Shown here: positions 1 to 10,310 of the stretch, piece after piece | Numbering within the stretch: the first letter of the stretch is position 1 | Layout of the letters: each line of letters opens with the position of its first letter | Made by a program: the position numbers and the translations under genes | The notes under the pieces: model-generated | Database searches by the model: none | What the model was told of the DNA's origin: nothing | Seen by the model: only the letters and a program-made list of their open reading frames with translations | Assembly: GCF_963678635.1 (NCBI RefSeq) | Contig: NW_026970625.1 | Span: 1 to 64,000 of the forward strand | From: Symsagittifera roscoffensis | Lineage: Eukaryota > Xenacoelomorpha > Acoela > Convolutidae | Reading direction: 5' to 3' | Length of the DNA stretch: 64,000 nt

Positions 1-473
1 CATCAAAATTTTCCATAGGGATCATTAGGTATAAAAATTTTACACAGGGATCATTAGATATAATTATTTACATAAAGATCAATAGGTATAAATATTTTAC
101 ATAGAGATCATTAGATATAATATTTTACATAGGGATTATTAGGTATAAAAATTTTACATAAGGATCATTAGGTATAAATGTTTTATATAGAGATCATTAG
201 GTATAAATGCTTTACATAGGGATCATTAGGTATAAACATTTACATAGGGATCATTAGCTATGAAAATTATACATAGGGATCATTGGGTATAACTTTTTCA
301 CATAGTGATCATTAGGTATCAAAATTTTCCATAGGGATCATTAGGTATAAAAATTTTACACAGGGATCATTAGGTATAATTATTTACATAGAGATCATAA
401 GGTCTAAATTTTTTACATAGGGATCATTAGGTATAAATATTTTACATAGGGATCATTAGGTATAAATATTTTT

Positions 474-2060
474 TAAGAGGGATCATTAGGTATTATTATT
501 TTACATAGGGATCATTAGGTATAAATATTTTACATAGGGATCATTAGGTATAAATCTTTTACATAGAGATCATTAGGTATAAATGCTCTACATAGGGATC
601 AATAGGTATAAATATTTACATAGGGATCATCAGCTATAAAAATTATACATAGGGATCAATGGGTATAACTTCTTCACATAGTGATCATTAGGTATAAGTA
701 TTTACATAGGGATCATTAGGTATCAAAATTTTACATAGGGATCATAAGGCATAAAAGTTTTACACAGGGATCATTAGGTATAATTTTTTACATAGAGATC
801 TTTAGGTATAAATATTTTACATAGAGATCATTTTGTATAAATACTTTACATAGGGATTATTAGGTATAAAGATTTTACATAGGGATCATTAGAAATAAAG
901 ATTTTACATAGGGATCAATAGGTATAAATATTTTACATAGAGATCATTAGGTATAGATGTTTTACATAGGGATCATTAGGTATAAATATTTACATAGGGA
1001 TCATTAGCTATAAAAATTATACATAGGGATCATTGGGTATAACTTTTTCACATAGTGATCATTAGGTATAAGTATTTACATAGGGATCATTAGGTATCAA
1101 AATTTTACATAGGGATCATTAGGTATAAAAATTTTACACAGGGATCACTGGGTATAATTTTTTCACAGAGTGATCATTAGGTATAAGTATTTACATAGGG
1201 ATCATTAGGTATCAAAATTTTACATAGGGATCATTAGGTATAAATATTTTACATAGGGATCATTAGGTATAAATATTTTTTAAGAGGGATCATTAGGTAT
1301 TATTATTTTACATAGGGATCATTAGGTATAAATATTTTACATAGGGATCATTAGGTATAAATCTTTTACATAGAGATCATTAGGTATAAATGCTCTACAT
1401 AGGGATCAATAGGTATAAGTATTTACATAGGGATCATCAGCTATAAAAATTATACATAGGGATCAATGGGTATAACTTCTTCACATAGTGATCATTAGGT
1501 ATAAGTATTTACATAGGGATCATTAGGTATCAAAATTTTACATAGGGATCATAAGGCATAAAAGTTTTACACAGGGATCATTAGGTATAATTTTTTACAT
1601 AGAGATCTTTAGGTATAAATATTTTACATAGAGATCATTTTGTATAAATACTTTACATAGGGATTATTAGGTATAAAGATTTTACATAGGGATCATTAGA
1701 AATAAAGATTTTACATAGGGATCAATAGGTATAAATATTTTACATAGAGATCATTAGGTATAGATGTTTTACATAGGGATCATTAGGTATAAATATTTTT
1801 TAAGAGGGATCATTAGGTATTATTATTTTACATAGGGATCATTAGGTATAAATATTTTACATAGGGATCATTAGGTATAAATCTTTTACATAGAGATCAT
1901 TAGGTATAAATGCTCTACATAGGGATCAATAGGTATAAATATTTACATAGGGATCATCAGCTATAAAAATTATACATAGGGATCAATGGGTATAACTTCT
2001 TCACATAGTGATCATTAGGTATAAGTATTTACATAGGGATCATTAGGTATCAAAATTTTA
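474..2060. repeat. Higher-order repeat blocks inside the minisatellite
   Basis: A run of diagnostic variant monomers, starting with taagagggatcattaggta and continuing through the variants aaatgctctacatagg, gatcatcagctata and gatcaatgggtataactt, recurs in the same order at about 474, 1281 and 1801. Another variant string (tttgtataaatacttt, then taggtataaagatttt) appears near 832 and 1628. The blocks are nearly identical, so the array grew recently by copying multi-monomer blocks about 0.5-0.8 kb long, as well as by single-monomer slippage. Confidence 0.8.
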
Positions 2061-4290
2061 CATAGGGATCATTAGGTATAAAAATTTTACACAGGGATCA
2101 CTGGGTATAATTTTTTCACAGAGTGATCATTAGGTATAAGTATTTACATAGGGATCATTAGGTATCAAAATTTTACATAGGGATCATTAGGTATAAAAAT
2201 TTTACACAGGGATCATTAGATATAATTATTTACATAAAGATCATTAGGTATAAATTTTTTACATAGAGATCATTAGGTATAATATTTTACATAGAGATCA
2301 TTAGGTATAAATGTTTTACATAGGGATCATTAGGTATAAATATTTACATAGGGATCATTAGCTATAAAAATTATACATTGGGATCATTGGGTATAACTTT
2401 TTCACATAGTGATCATTAGTTATAAGTATTTACATAGTGATTTTTAGGTATCAAAATTTTACATAGGGATCATTAGGTATAAAAATTTTACACAGGGATC
2501 ATTAGGTATAATTATTCATATAGAAATCATTAGGTATATATATATTTTACATAGAGATCATTAGGTATAAACATTTTACATAGGGATCATTAGGTATAAA
2601 TATTTACATAGGGATCATTAGCTATAAAAATTTTACACAGGGATCATTAGATATAATTATTTACATAAAGATCATTAGGTATAAATATTTTACATAGAGA
2701 TCATTAGGTATAATATTTTACATAGAGATCATTAGGTATAAATGTTTTACATAGGGATCATTAGGTTTAAATATTTACATAGGGATCATTAGCTATAAAA
2801 ATTATACATAGGGATCATTGGGTATAACTTTTTCACATAGTGATCATTAGGTATAAGTATTTACATAGAGATTATTAGGTATCAAAATTTTACATAGGAA
2901 TCATTAGGTATAAAAACTTTACACAGGGATCATTAGGTATAATTATTCATATAGAAATCATTAGGTATAAATATTTTACATAGAGATCATTAGGTATAAA
3001 CATTTTACATAGGGATCATTAGGTATAAAATTTTTACATAGGGATCATTAGGTATAAAGATTTTACATAGGGATCATTAGGTATAAATATTATACATAGG
3101 CATCATTAGGTAATAACTTTTTACAAAGGGATCATTAGGTATAAAAATTTTACATAGGGATCATCATGTATAAATATTTACATAAGGATCATTAGGTATA
3201 AATACTTTACATAGGGATTATTAGGAATAAATATTTACATAGGGATCACTAGCTATAAAAATTAAACATAGAGATCATTAGGTATAAAATTTTTATATAG
3301 AGATCAGTAGGTATAAAATCTGTACATAGGGAACATTAGGTATAAATGTTTACATAGGGATCATCAGCTATAAAAATTATACATAGGGATCATTGGATAT
3401 AACTTTTTCACATAGGGATCATTAGGTATAAGTTTTTACATAAGGATCATTAAGTATCAATATTTTCCATAGAGATCCTTAGGTATAAATATTTTACATA
3501 GGGATCATTAGGTATAAAAAAATACATAGGGATCATTAGTTATAAACTTCTTACATAGGGATCATTAGGTATAAAAATTTTACACAGGGAATATTAGGTA
3601 TAAATATTTTACATAGGGATCATTAGGTATAAAAAATACATAGGGATCATTAGTTATAAACTTCTTACATAGGGATCATTAGGTATAAAAATTTTACACA
3701 GGGAATATTAGGTATAAATATTTACATAGAGATCATTAGGTATAAATATTTACATAGGGATCATTTGCAATAAAAATTATACATAGAGATCATTAGGTAT
3801 AAAAAAATACATAGGGATCATTAGTTATAAACTTCTTACATAGGGATCATTAGGTATAAAAATTTTACACAGGGAATATTAGGTATAAATATTTACATAG
3901 AGATCATTAGGTATAAATATTTACATAGGGATCATTTGCAATAAAAATTATACATAGAGATCATTAGGTATAATTTTTTTAAATAGGGATCTTTAGGCAT
4001 AATATTTTACATAGGGATTATTAGGTATAAATATTTTACATAGGGATCATAAGGTATAAATATTTCACACTGGGACCATTAGGTATAAATATTTCACATA
4101 AGGATCCTTAGGTATAATTATTTTACATAGGGATCATTAGGTATAAATATTTCACATAGGGACCATTAGGTATAAATATTTCACATAAGGATCCTTAGGT
4201 ATATATATTTTACATAGGGATCATTAGGTATAAATATTTCACATAGGGATCATTAGGTATAAATATTTACATAGGGATCATTAGGTATAA

Positions 4291-4360
4291 TCTATACCCA
4301 ATGATCCCTGTAGGGATCACCCCCACCCGATCCCAGTGTCGTATATCTATACTTTTGTTG
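4291..4360. repeat. Terminal block of the array, internal copy 1
   Basis: This 70-bp block starts with tctatacccaatgatccc and ends with atacttttgttg. Its first 20 bases read as a satellite monomer in reverse orientation, so the block opens with a perfect 8-bp-arm hairpin, TGATCCCT-GT-AGGGATCA, at 4302-4319. The middle (cacccccacccgatcccagt) is GC-rich, unlike the rest of the array. It is followed directly by ordinary monomers. Confidence 0.85.
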
Positions 4361-4566
4361 TAATAAATATTTTACATAGGGATCATTAGGTATAAAAAAA
4401 TACATAGGGATCATTAGTTATAAACTTCTTACATAGGGATCATTAGGTATAAAAATTTTACACAGGGAATATTAGGTATAAATATTTACATAGAGATCAT
4501 TAGGTATAAATATTTACATAGGGATCATTTGCAATAAAAATTATACATAGAGATCATTAGGTATAA

Positions 4567-4636
4567 TCTATACCCAATGATCCCTGTAGGGATCACCCCC
4601 ACCCGATCCCAGTGTCGTATATCTATACTTTTGTTG
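4567..4636. repeat. Terminal block of the array, internal copy 2
   Basis: This is a second copy of the 70-bp block, 276 bp downstream of the first and essentially identical to it, including the TGATCCCT/AGGGATCA hairpin and the GC-rich middle. It is followed by caataaatattttac, that is, by further monomers. Confidence 0.85.
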
Positions 4637-5159
4637 CAATAAATATTTTACATAGGGATCATTAGGTATAAAAAAATACATAGGGATCATTAGTTATAAA
4701 CTTCTTACATAGGGATCATTAGGTATAAAAATTTTACACAGGGAATATTAGGTATAAATATTTACATAGAGATCATTAGGTATAAAAAAATACATAGGGA
4801 TCATTTGCAATAAAAATTATACATAGAGATCATTAGGTATAATTTTTTTAAATAGGGATCTTTAGGCATAATATTTTACATAGGGATTATTAGGTATAAA
4901 TATTTTACATAGGGATCATAAGGTATAAATATTTCACACTGGGACCATTAGGTATAAATATTTCACATAAGGATCCTTAGGTATAATTATTTTACATAGG
5001 GATCATTAGGTATAAATATTTCACATAGGGACCATTAGGTATAAATATTTCACATAAGGATCCTTAGGTATAAATATTTTACATAGGGATCATTAGGTAT
5101 AAATATTTCACATAGGGATCATTAGGTATAAATATTTACATAGGGATCATTAGGTATAA

Positions 5160-5229
5160 TCTATACCCAATGATCCCTGTAGGGATCACCCCCACCCGAT
5201 CCCAGTGTCGTATATCTATACTTTTGTTG
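5160..5229. repeat. Terminal block at the right end of the array
   Basis: This is the third copy of the 70-bp block, 593 bp after the second. No monomers follow; after ttttgttg the sequence changes to unrelated DNA at 5230. The block therefore marks the natural right boundary of the array, and the two internal copies are best explained by duplication of an older array end. Confidence 0.85.
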
Positions 5230-5302
5230 TCGGTGATTTTTTGCTTTAGTAAGCGAAGTTCAATTTCGCCTCTGTCTATCAGTTGCGACTGTGCTTAGAT
5301 AA

Positions 5303-5515
5303 GCGAACGAGAAGCTGGCCAATAAAATTAGGGAGCAGATTCGGGCTCTGGTGGCACTGAATGCTGAGAAGGAGCACTTGGGCCAGCAGGCAAAGAGATG
5401 TCAGAGGAACTACAAGGCCGCTACCGCAGAGCTAGAGGACGACTGGAACTGGCCAAGTACAAGGAGTTGCAGACACAGACCACACAACAACAGCTCGTAC
5501 ACGCAAGCACACACT
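5303..5515 (+). pseudogene. Coiled-coil exon fragment, host gene unidentified
   Basis: After 5 kb of AT-rich satellite the base composition turns GC-richer, and one frame opens from 5303 with a heptad-like, charged sequence (for example NEKLANKIREQIRALVAL at the start and LNAEKEHLGQQAKRC next). Around 5450 the sensible reading shifts by one base: the first frame runs into DDWNWPSTRS, while the neighbouring frame continues as AKYKELQTQTTQQQ, which keeps the coiled-coil and Gln-rich character. No start codon or clear splice donor is visible. I read it as a decayed or mis-sequenced exon of a cytoplasmic coiled-coil protein. The family is not recognised. It may belong with the patch at 6000-6161, which ends in similar Gln-coding repeats. 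Confidence 0.5.
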
Positions 5516-5799
5516 AATTTTCTAAAGGCGCGGTTTGCTAATATTTTACGACATTCATTTTCGGCCGACCGAGTTTAAAAGATTCTTATGCGCGCCTTTG
5601 GAGCCAATATACGCTAATTTTCAAAAGTGAAGAGCGCGCAGAAAAAACTACGAATTTGTTCTCAAAACATTCAAACAGCGCACATAAACGTTATTTTTGG
5701 CTTGTTTTTTAACCAGCAGTGAAGTTTTTTTTTTTTAAATTTGTCTTTGTTTTGTCTACCTTACAAAACAGATAAAAAAAATCAGTGATTTGTTTTTTT
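5516..5799. other. Non-coding, no recognised feature
   Basis: AT-rich sequence with a T-run near 5728 and short stretches such as gaagagcgcgcag. I see no gene, RNA or repeat that matches elsewhere in the window. Confidence 0.5.
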
Positions 5800-5845
5800 C
5801 TTCAAAATCCCCCTCCCCCTCAAAGAAATCCTGTATCCGCTCCTG
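5800..5845 (-). mobile_element. Possible end of a DNA transposon/MITE of CAGGGGCGGATCC type
   Basis: Read on the minus strand from 5845, the sequence is caggagcggatacaggattt followed by a G-rich run (gagggggaggggg). This resembles the CAGGGGCGGATCCAGG-type termini that many invertebrate MITEs and DNA transposons carry. The matching opposite end was not found, so this is a lone terminus at best. A similar CAGGG-type end appears at 48710. Confidence 0.3.
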
Positions 5846-5999
5846 CGTGTGTCTAGTATGTGTAGGTGATGTTGGAGCAGATGAAAGTTAACGTTTCTGC
5901 ACTCGATAGCATCATTGGTAGCTCCATTCAACCCATCACATTGAATCAAATGGGTGCTAATGAGGGATACAATGTGTAAACGTGTTCGTGTTTGTGAGA

Positions 6000-6161
6000 A
6001 TACAATTGAACAGTCTGAACAAGGAGAACCTGCGGCTGAAGAGTGGCCTGGACAAGGATTTGAGTGAGAAGCACATGCTGCAGTACAACCTGGAGGCCAA
6101 GGCCGCAGCTGTGAGTGAGCTGAGCCAGCAGCTAGACCAGCTCAAACTCACACACCTCTAA
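6000..6161 (+). CDS. Coiled-coil C-terminal exon fragment, host gene unidentified
   Basis: A GC-richer frame gives LNKENLRLKSGLDKDLSEK, then HMLQYNLEAKAAAVSELS and QQLDQLKLTHL, ending in TAA at 6159-6161. It is a strongly amphipathic, Leu-zipper-like helix with Glu/Lys at flanking positions. The frame stays open upstream to about 5985 but loses coding character there, so the exon probably begins near 6012 after ttgaacag, a plausible acceptor. Downstream the DNA is CAG/CAA-rich, like the end of the 5303-5515 patch. The two patches probably come from one gene, with about 500 bp of intron-like DNA between them. Whether it is still expressed cannot be judged. The family is not recognised. Confidence 0.45.
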   Translation: MQLNSLNKENLRLKSGLDKDLSEKHMLQYNLEAKAAAVSELSQQLDQLKLTHL

Positions 6162-6222
6162 CCAAGCAGCAGCCACGCCCACAACACAACAGCAACAACA
6201 GGGCATCCAAGAACAATAACAT

Positions 6223-6232
6223 AAAGGTAAGT
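6223..6232 (+). promoter_or_regulatory. Consensus GT splice donor
   Basis: The sequence aaag|gtaagt matches the metazoan 5' splice-site consensus. It lies about 65 bp after the TAA of the coiled-coil patch, so if used it would be a 3'-UTR intron or would belong to a different reading of the exon. No partner acceptor was assigned. Confidence 0.35.
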
Positions 6233-6445
6233 TCATATCTCATAGTGATGTCCCAATTCCTATCCTGATCCTAATTTCCTCATAACACAAACTACCACAA
6301 CAGTTAAAATTTTGAGCCTGGTTGTTTTGGATATTGAGTGCATTCAAAGAAAATAGCAAAAGAAGATTAGGAGTTTATAACGATGGATACACTACGGGAT
6401 ATTTCTTTCTTCCTTCCAAAATATTCAAAGCAACATCCCAATCTT

Positions 6446-6835
6446 CTTGGTGTACATGGCTTTGGCAAGGAATCAATTGGAGCAGCGTTTATAACAAATA
6501 CACTCAACTTGAAAAATGGAGTGGCAGAAACGGAAATTCTTACGAAATATTTCGAAAAACGCAAACTTCTATAGAAAAATAATTGAAGAAAAACCACAAA
6601 ATTGGACAACTACGCTCGCCATAAGTTTTAAAATTTGGTACTTGGTGTACACAGCATTTTCATGGAATCAATTCAAGCAGCGGTTATCAGAAATACTCTG
6701 AACCTGAGAAATCTAGCGGCAGAAACGGAAGTTCTTACAGAATAATTCAAAAGATGCAATCTTCTTTCAGGAAATAATCGAAAGAAAACAACAAATTTGG
6801 ACAATTACGCTTGCCATAAATTTCAGAATTTGTTA
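6446..6835 (+). repeat. 195-bp tandem pair, possibly formerly coding
   Basis: Two units in tandem with a constant offset of 195 bp: cttggtgtacat at 6446 and cttggtgtacac at 6641; a second anchor, ggacaactacgctcgcc near 6604, matches ggacaattacgcttgcc near 6799. In the frame starting at 6446 both units read L-G-V-H, then E-S-I-x-A-A, then N-T-L-N-L and A-E-T-E-x-L-T. Many differences fall at third positions (cat/cac, ata/atc, aca/act, ctc/ctg, acg/aca). That is the pattern expected of a repeated protein segment that was under selection. The second unit soon meets a stop, and no longer gene frame is visible. The protein family is not recognised. Confidence 0.55.
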
Positions 6836-7513
6836 CTCAACGATAAAAAAACTAATTGGTGGTGTAAAAACTGCCCATTTGGGCAAACAATAACTTTGCA
6901 CTGGGCAAAAAGAAAAGTATTTGCATACGGAACAAAATATTTCAAATTTTGCCCATTTTGCCCACCGCGGATTCTGAGGTTATCACTTCATTCAATTTAA
7001 CATGATGCTTAGATTTTCCCTGTCTAATCTGTTCCAACCTTATTTCTTTTTGAAAAGCCGCGATAAGGTTATCGCAAAACTCCGTTTTTTGAAATTTTTA
7101 CCGTCACGGAAATTAGTAGCTAGATCTGATATTAAGGGTTCAATCTAAAAATCGCGGTGTGAAATTCATCCCTGCATAAGATGCTGTTCCCATGCTTTAT
7201 TAGAGAAAAGTTAATGGATTTATGAAAAGACACATTTATGATCGTTTCTTGGAATCTTTTTCTACTTTTTTCGAAAATTATCCGGCAAAATCTAAGATTA
7301 AGAATTCAGTTGAAGGAGCGAGTCAGAGTGTTCTCCCTTAGATAAGCTGCTAATCCCTAGCTAAATACGGAAGTCAATCACTAGGGTTTTGCAAAAAATC
7401 AACTTTTTCGAACTTTGAAAATTACGCATTTCGGTATCAGTACAATCAAAGATTGAAATAATAAAACAGGTGCATCCAGCACTAGCCTGGACACTAGTTT
7501 ACCTTTGAGAAAC
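6836..7513. other. Non-coding, no recognised feature
   Basis: AT-rich DNA with no ORF of interest, no match to the other repeats in the window and no RNA-like structure that I can support. Confidence 0.5.
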
Positions 7514-7580
7514 TTTGGTGCCTTTGTGAGGACGCGAGACTTCTAATCAACAGGTAGGAGATTCAGATTCTGAACCTTGA
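7514..7580 (+). pseudogene. tRNA-Arg(TCT)-like relic, possibly the head of a tRNA-derived SINE
   Basis: The stretch ggtgcctttgtgaggacg, then gagacttctaatcaacag, then agattcagattctgaacc has the order of a tRNA: a D-arm-like first part, an anticodon arm containing GACTTCTAATC (identical to the conserved anticodon arm of many tRNA-Arg-TCT genes) and a weak T-arm/B-box (gattcagattc for the consensus ggttcgaatcc). The acceptor stem does not pair well and there is no 3' terminator, so it is not a working tRNA gene. Confidence 0.35.
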
Positions 7581-8269
7581 AATATATTTTTGGCCGAGTT
7601 TTTGATGCATAGCATTGGCAAAGTGATGAGATGCTGCAGCTGCTTCATTGTTAACTAGTGTAAATAAAACTTCAAGCGACCGTGGAGAAGTTTTGAGAAC
7701 GTTTTATTCCTCATCTCAGTAAACAGTAAACAGAGGCGTGTTTTTCATGTTACCTCTGTGCAAATTGTTGTTGAAGTTCGAAGAAGTTTGAGACCTTGTA
7801 TTTTTGTTCCGAGCATTGAAAATGGCGAGGAACTTTGTTTTTGGTAGTGTTCAATTTTTTATTACTGCACGCAAAATCTGGTACCAAAATCGCTTTAGTT
7901 TCTTTTTGACTTTTCCAATTTCGAGCTAACAAAGTGCGCGTGCAGGTTTACAATAGCTTTCTATGCCTAATTCGAACCGTGAAAACTTAGTTTTACTCGA
8001 GCATAGTTTTTTGGAGTTTTTCAGCGCCTTTTTGAGAATCAAAAGCTTCAAAGACTCGGCAAAAAAAGTTTAAGTTTAAAAAAAAAATTGTAAAACATTT
8101 CTTGTTCTTTTGCAGGTCATTCTTTGACAAAAATTGTTTTTCATTCCAATTGGCTAATTTTACTGTCAAATAAGCCTCACTTCTATTTTTTTCAGATCTT
8201 TTTATGAAGCACGCAGAAAAAACCACACGAATAGAAAAATAGCATTTTTTAAGACTCCGGTCAGAACAT
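7581..8269. other. Non-coding, no recognised feature
   Basis: AT-rich sequence. The short frames on both strands (for example 7750-7932 and 7993-8289 on the minus strand) have low-complexity K/N/F-rich composition and no family features. Nothing is supported as a gene. Confidence 0.5.
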
Positions 8270-9040
8270 TCTCTGTAACCAGCTATCATTGTTTAAGTTT
8301 GAAATTAATTATTTAAGATGCTCCATATTGATAAACTTGATTTGATTTTAGGGGTTTGGGAAACAGGTTTGGTTTCATGTTTGGTTTTTTAGTGTTATGA
8401 TCCTATTTTTGTTGATCTCGTTTCCTTTTCTATTAAAATTTGTTTTTCGAAAAAAGACACGGCGGTGATCGAAGTTTTGAAGATATAAATTTAAAAAAAA
8501 AGTGAAAAATCAGTTTCGATTTTAGTTGTGGTTAACTTTGTGCATTTCAGTGCACATTTTGGCAAGGACAGTTTTACGATTATTATTTTCAACAATTTAA
8601 ACAAGACCTAAATTATGCCTGTTTTGTGAATTGTTTTTGGTTTTGTTTCTCATTTGAGAGTGTGTTTTGAAGGAAGTGCTGTCTGTATTTAGTCAACCGC
8701 TTTTTCATACTCGTCAGTCTTTAGGCAAACACTGTATTAACCAATCAGAATCGAGATAAGACATAAATAATCCAAAGTAAATCATAATTGTTTATTATAT
8801 TCGTCCTTGTCTCGATCCTGATTGGTTAAAATAGTAATTGTCTAAATACTGACATGTCGGAATACGCGGTTGTCTAAATACTGCTACGTAACCGTTTAGA
8901 AGTGGACTAGGCGAAACACTTCTACTCTCATGATAAGTATGTGGAAGATATGATCATGCTCTCCCTCACTTCACGTACAAGCAACAAGGGCAAGGATAGT
9001 GAGAAAGAGAAAGGGGAGGGGGAGCGGTTGGAACAACCTC
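8270..9040. repeat. 1.27-kb tandem repeat, unit 0 (short form)
   Basis: This is the first of four head-to-tail units. It shares the landmarks taagatgctc, gttatgatcct, cagtttcgattttagtt and the palindromic MITE with the later units, but is about 500 bp shorter because two internal segments present in units 1 and 2 are absent. It has the most divergent bases of the array and may represent an older or edge unit. Confidence 0.8.
8685..8881. mobile_element. 197-bp palindromic MITE-like hairpin, copy 1
   Basis: Terminal inverted repeats GTATTTAGTCAACCGC at the left and GCGGTTGTCTAAATAC at the right. The arms continue inward for about 90 bp as an imperfect palindrome: CAGTCTTTAGGCAA pairs with TTGTCTAAATACTG, and AACCAATCAGAATCGAGA pairs with TCTCGATCCTGATTGGTT. 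The motif TTGTCTAAATAC occurs twice in the right arm, terminal and subterminal, a layout typical of transposase-binding ends. A target-site duplication could not be fixed. There is no coding capacity. Confidence 0.7.
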
Positions 9041-10310
9041 TGTAACCATCTATCCTTGTTTGAATTTGAAATTATTTCCTTAAGATGCTCTTTATTGATA
9101 AACTTGTTTTGATTTTAGGCCATAATTAAAGCATTGAATGCGCTCTAAGAAGAAAAAGTCGATTTTAAAATCTCTAATTTGGTTTCCATTATATTAATTT
9201 TTTGATCGCTTACTTTTTCCGTTTCTTGTTTGTCATTTTTTTAATTTGAAAGAAAGGCACTTGATACCTTCATATTTTTGAACTAAAACATGTTTGGTTT
9301 CATGTTTTTTTGGGGGTTATGATCCTATGTTTTGTTGATCTCGCTTCTCTTTCTATTAAAAGTTGTTTTTTGAAAAAAGACACGGTAATCGTAGTTTTGA
9401 AGATATAAATTTCAAAAAAAAAATCAGTTTCGATTTTAGTTGCGATTAACGTTTTACAATGTTTTTCGCATATGCTGGTTTTGCTTTCATTTTCTCATTT
9501 CTTTGATAATGTTAGTTTGAAAATTGATACCCTTAGCTTAGGAGGAAATTCAATTTAAAGGTTTTCAAATAAAGAATCATAAAAAATAACCGTTCATTTT
9601 GAGTTTCTGAAATTTCAAGTTCTTTGTATTGTTTTCAGTATGTGTTTTGCCCTGCTAGTGTACGAGATCTGAAGCGACAGATAGTGATGGTGTTAAAATC
9701 TGAGTCTGGAGGTCTTTTTTTGTTTATTCCAGTTTTGATTATTTGATTCTCATGCTTCTCTCGTTTACTAAGACTAATTTTTCGGCTTCAAGAAACGACA
9801 ATCGGAGGTTTCATTTCAGTGCACATTTTGGCATGAACAGTTTTACGATTAATATTTTCAACAATTTAAACAAGACCTAAATTATGCCTGTTTTGTAAAT
9901 TGTTTTAGGTTTTGTTTCTCATATTTGAGAGTGTGTTTAGAAGGGAGTGCTGTCTGTATTTAGACAACCGCGTTTCCATACTCGTCAGTATTTAGGCAAA
10001 CACTGTATGAACCAATCAGAATCGAGATAAAACATAAATAATCCAAAGAAAACCATAATTGTTTATTATATTCGTCCTTGTCTCGATCCTGATTGGTTAA
10101 AATAGTAATTGTCTAAATACTGACATGTCGGAATACGCGGTTGTCTAAATACTGCTACGTAACCGTTTAGAAGTGGACTAGGCGAAACACTTCTACTCTC
10201 ATGATAAGTATGTGGAAGATATGATCATGCTCTCCCTCACTTCACGTACAAGCAACAAGGGCAAGGAGAGTGAGAAAGAGAAGGGGGAGGGGGAGCGGTT
10301 GGAACAACCT
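9041..10310. repeat. 1.27-kb tandem repeat, unit 1
   Basis: Full unit of 1271 bp; the landmark gatgctctttattgata lies at 9084 here and at 10355 in unit 2. It contains AT-rich sequence, a conserved stretch tgccctgctagtgtacgaga, and the 197-bp hairpin MITE near its end. No coding frame is conserved between units. Confidence 0.9.
9956..10152. mobile_element. 197-bp palindromic MITE-like hairpin, copy 2
   Basis: Same element at the same position in repeat unit 1, with 17-bp terminal arms GTATTTAGACAACCGCG and CGCGGTTGTCTAAATAC that pair perfectly. It was copied along with the unit and is not an independent insertion. Confidence 0.75.

Larger units (their letters stand above)
1..5229. repeat. Minisatellite array, ~29-bp monomer
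   Basis: The whole stretch is head-to-tail copies of a monomer close to catagggatcattaggtata followed by an A/T-rich tail of 6-10 bases. Most copies are 29 bp, with 26-28 bp variants, so by length there are roughly 180. The core catagggatcattagg is well kept, nearly every copy holds a GATC, and the variation sits in the AT tail and in single changes such as gagatc or cagggatc. There are no unique spacers between units. The array begins before the window and ends sharply at 5229 with a distinct terminal block. No ORF of note crosses it. It is a satellite/minisatellite of unknown family. Confidence 0.95.

Noticed and set aside
1-5229. CRISPR-like array (short regular repeats of about 29 bp)
   Set aside because: The units follow each other directly with no unique spacers, the variation is gradual, and the surroundings are eukaryotic repeat DNA.
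1-5229. Telomeric or subtelomeric repeat
   Set aside because: The monomer has no short G-rich telomere motif, and the window shows no chromosome end.
7514-7580. Functional tRNA-Arg gene
   Set aside because: The acceptor stem does not pair, the B box is weak and no Pol III terminator follows.
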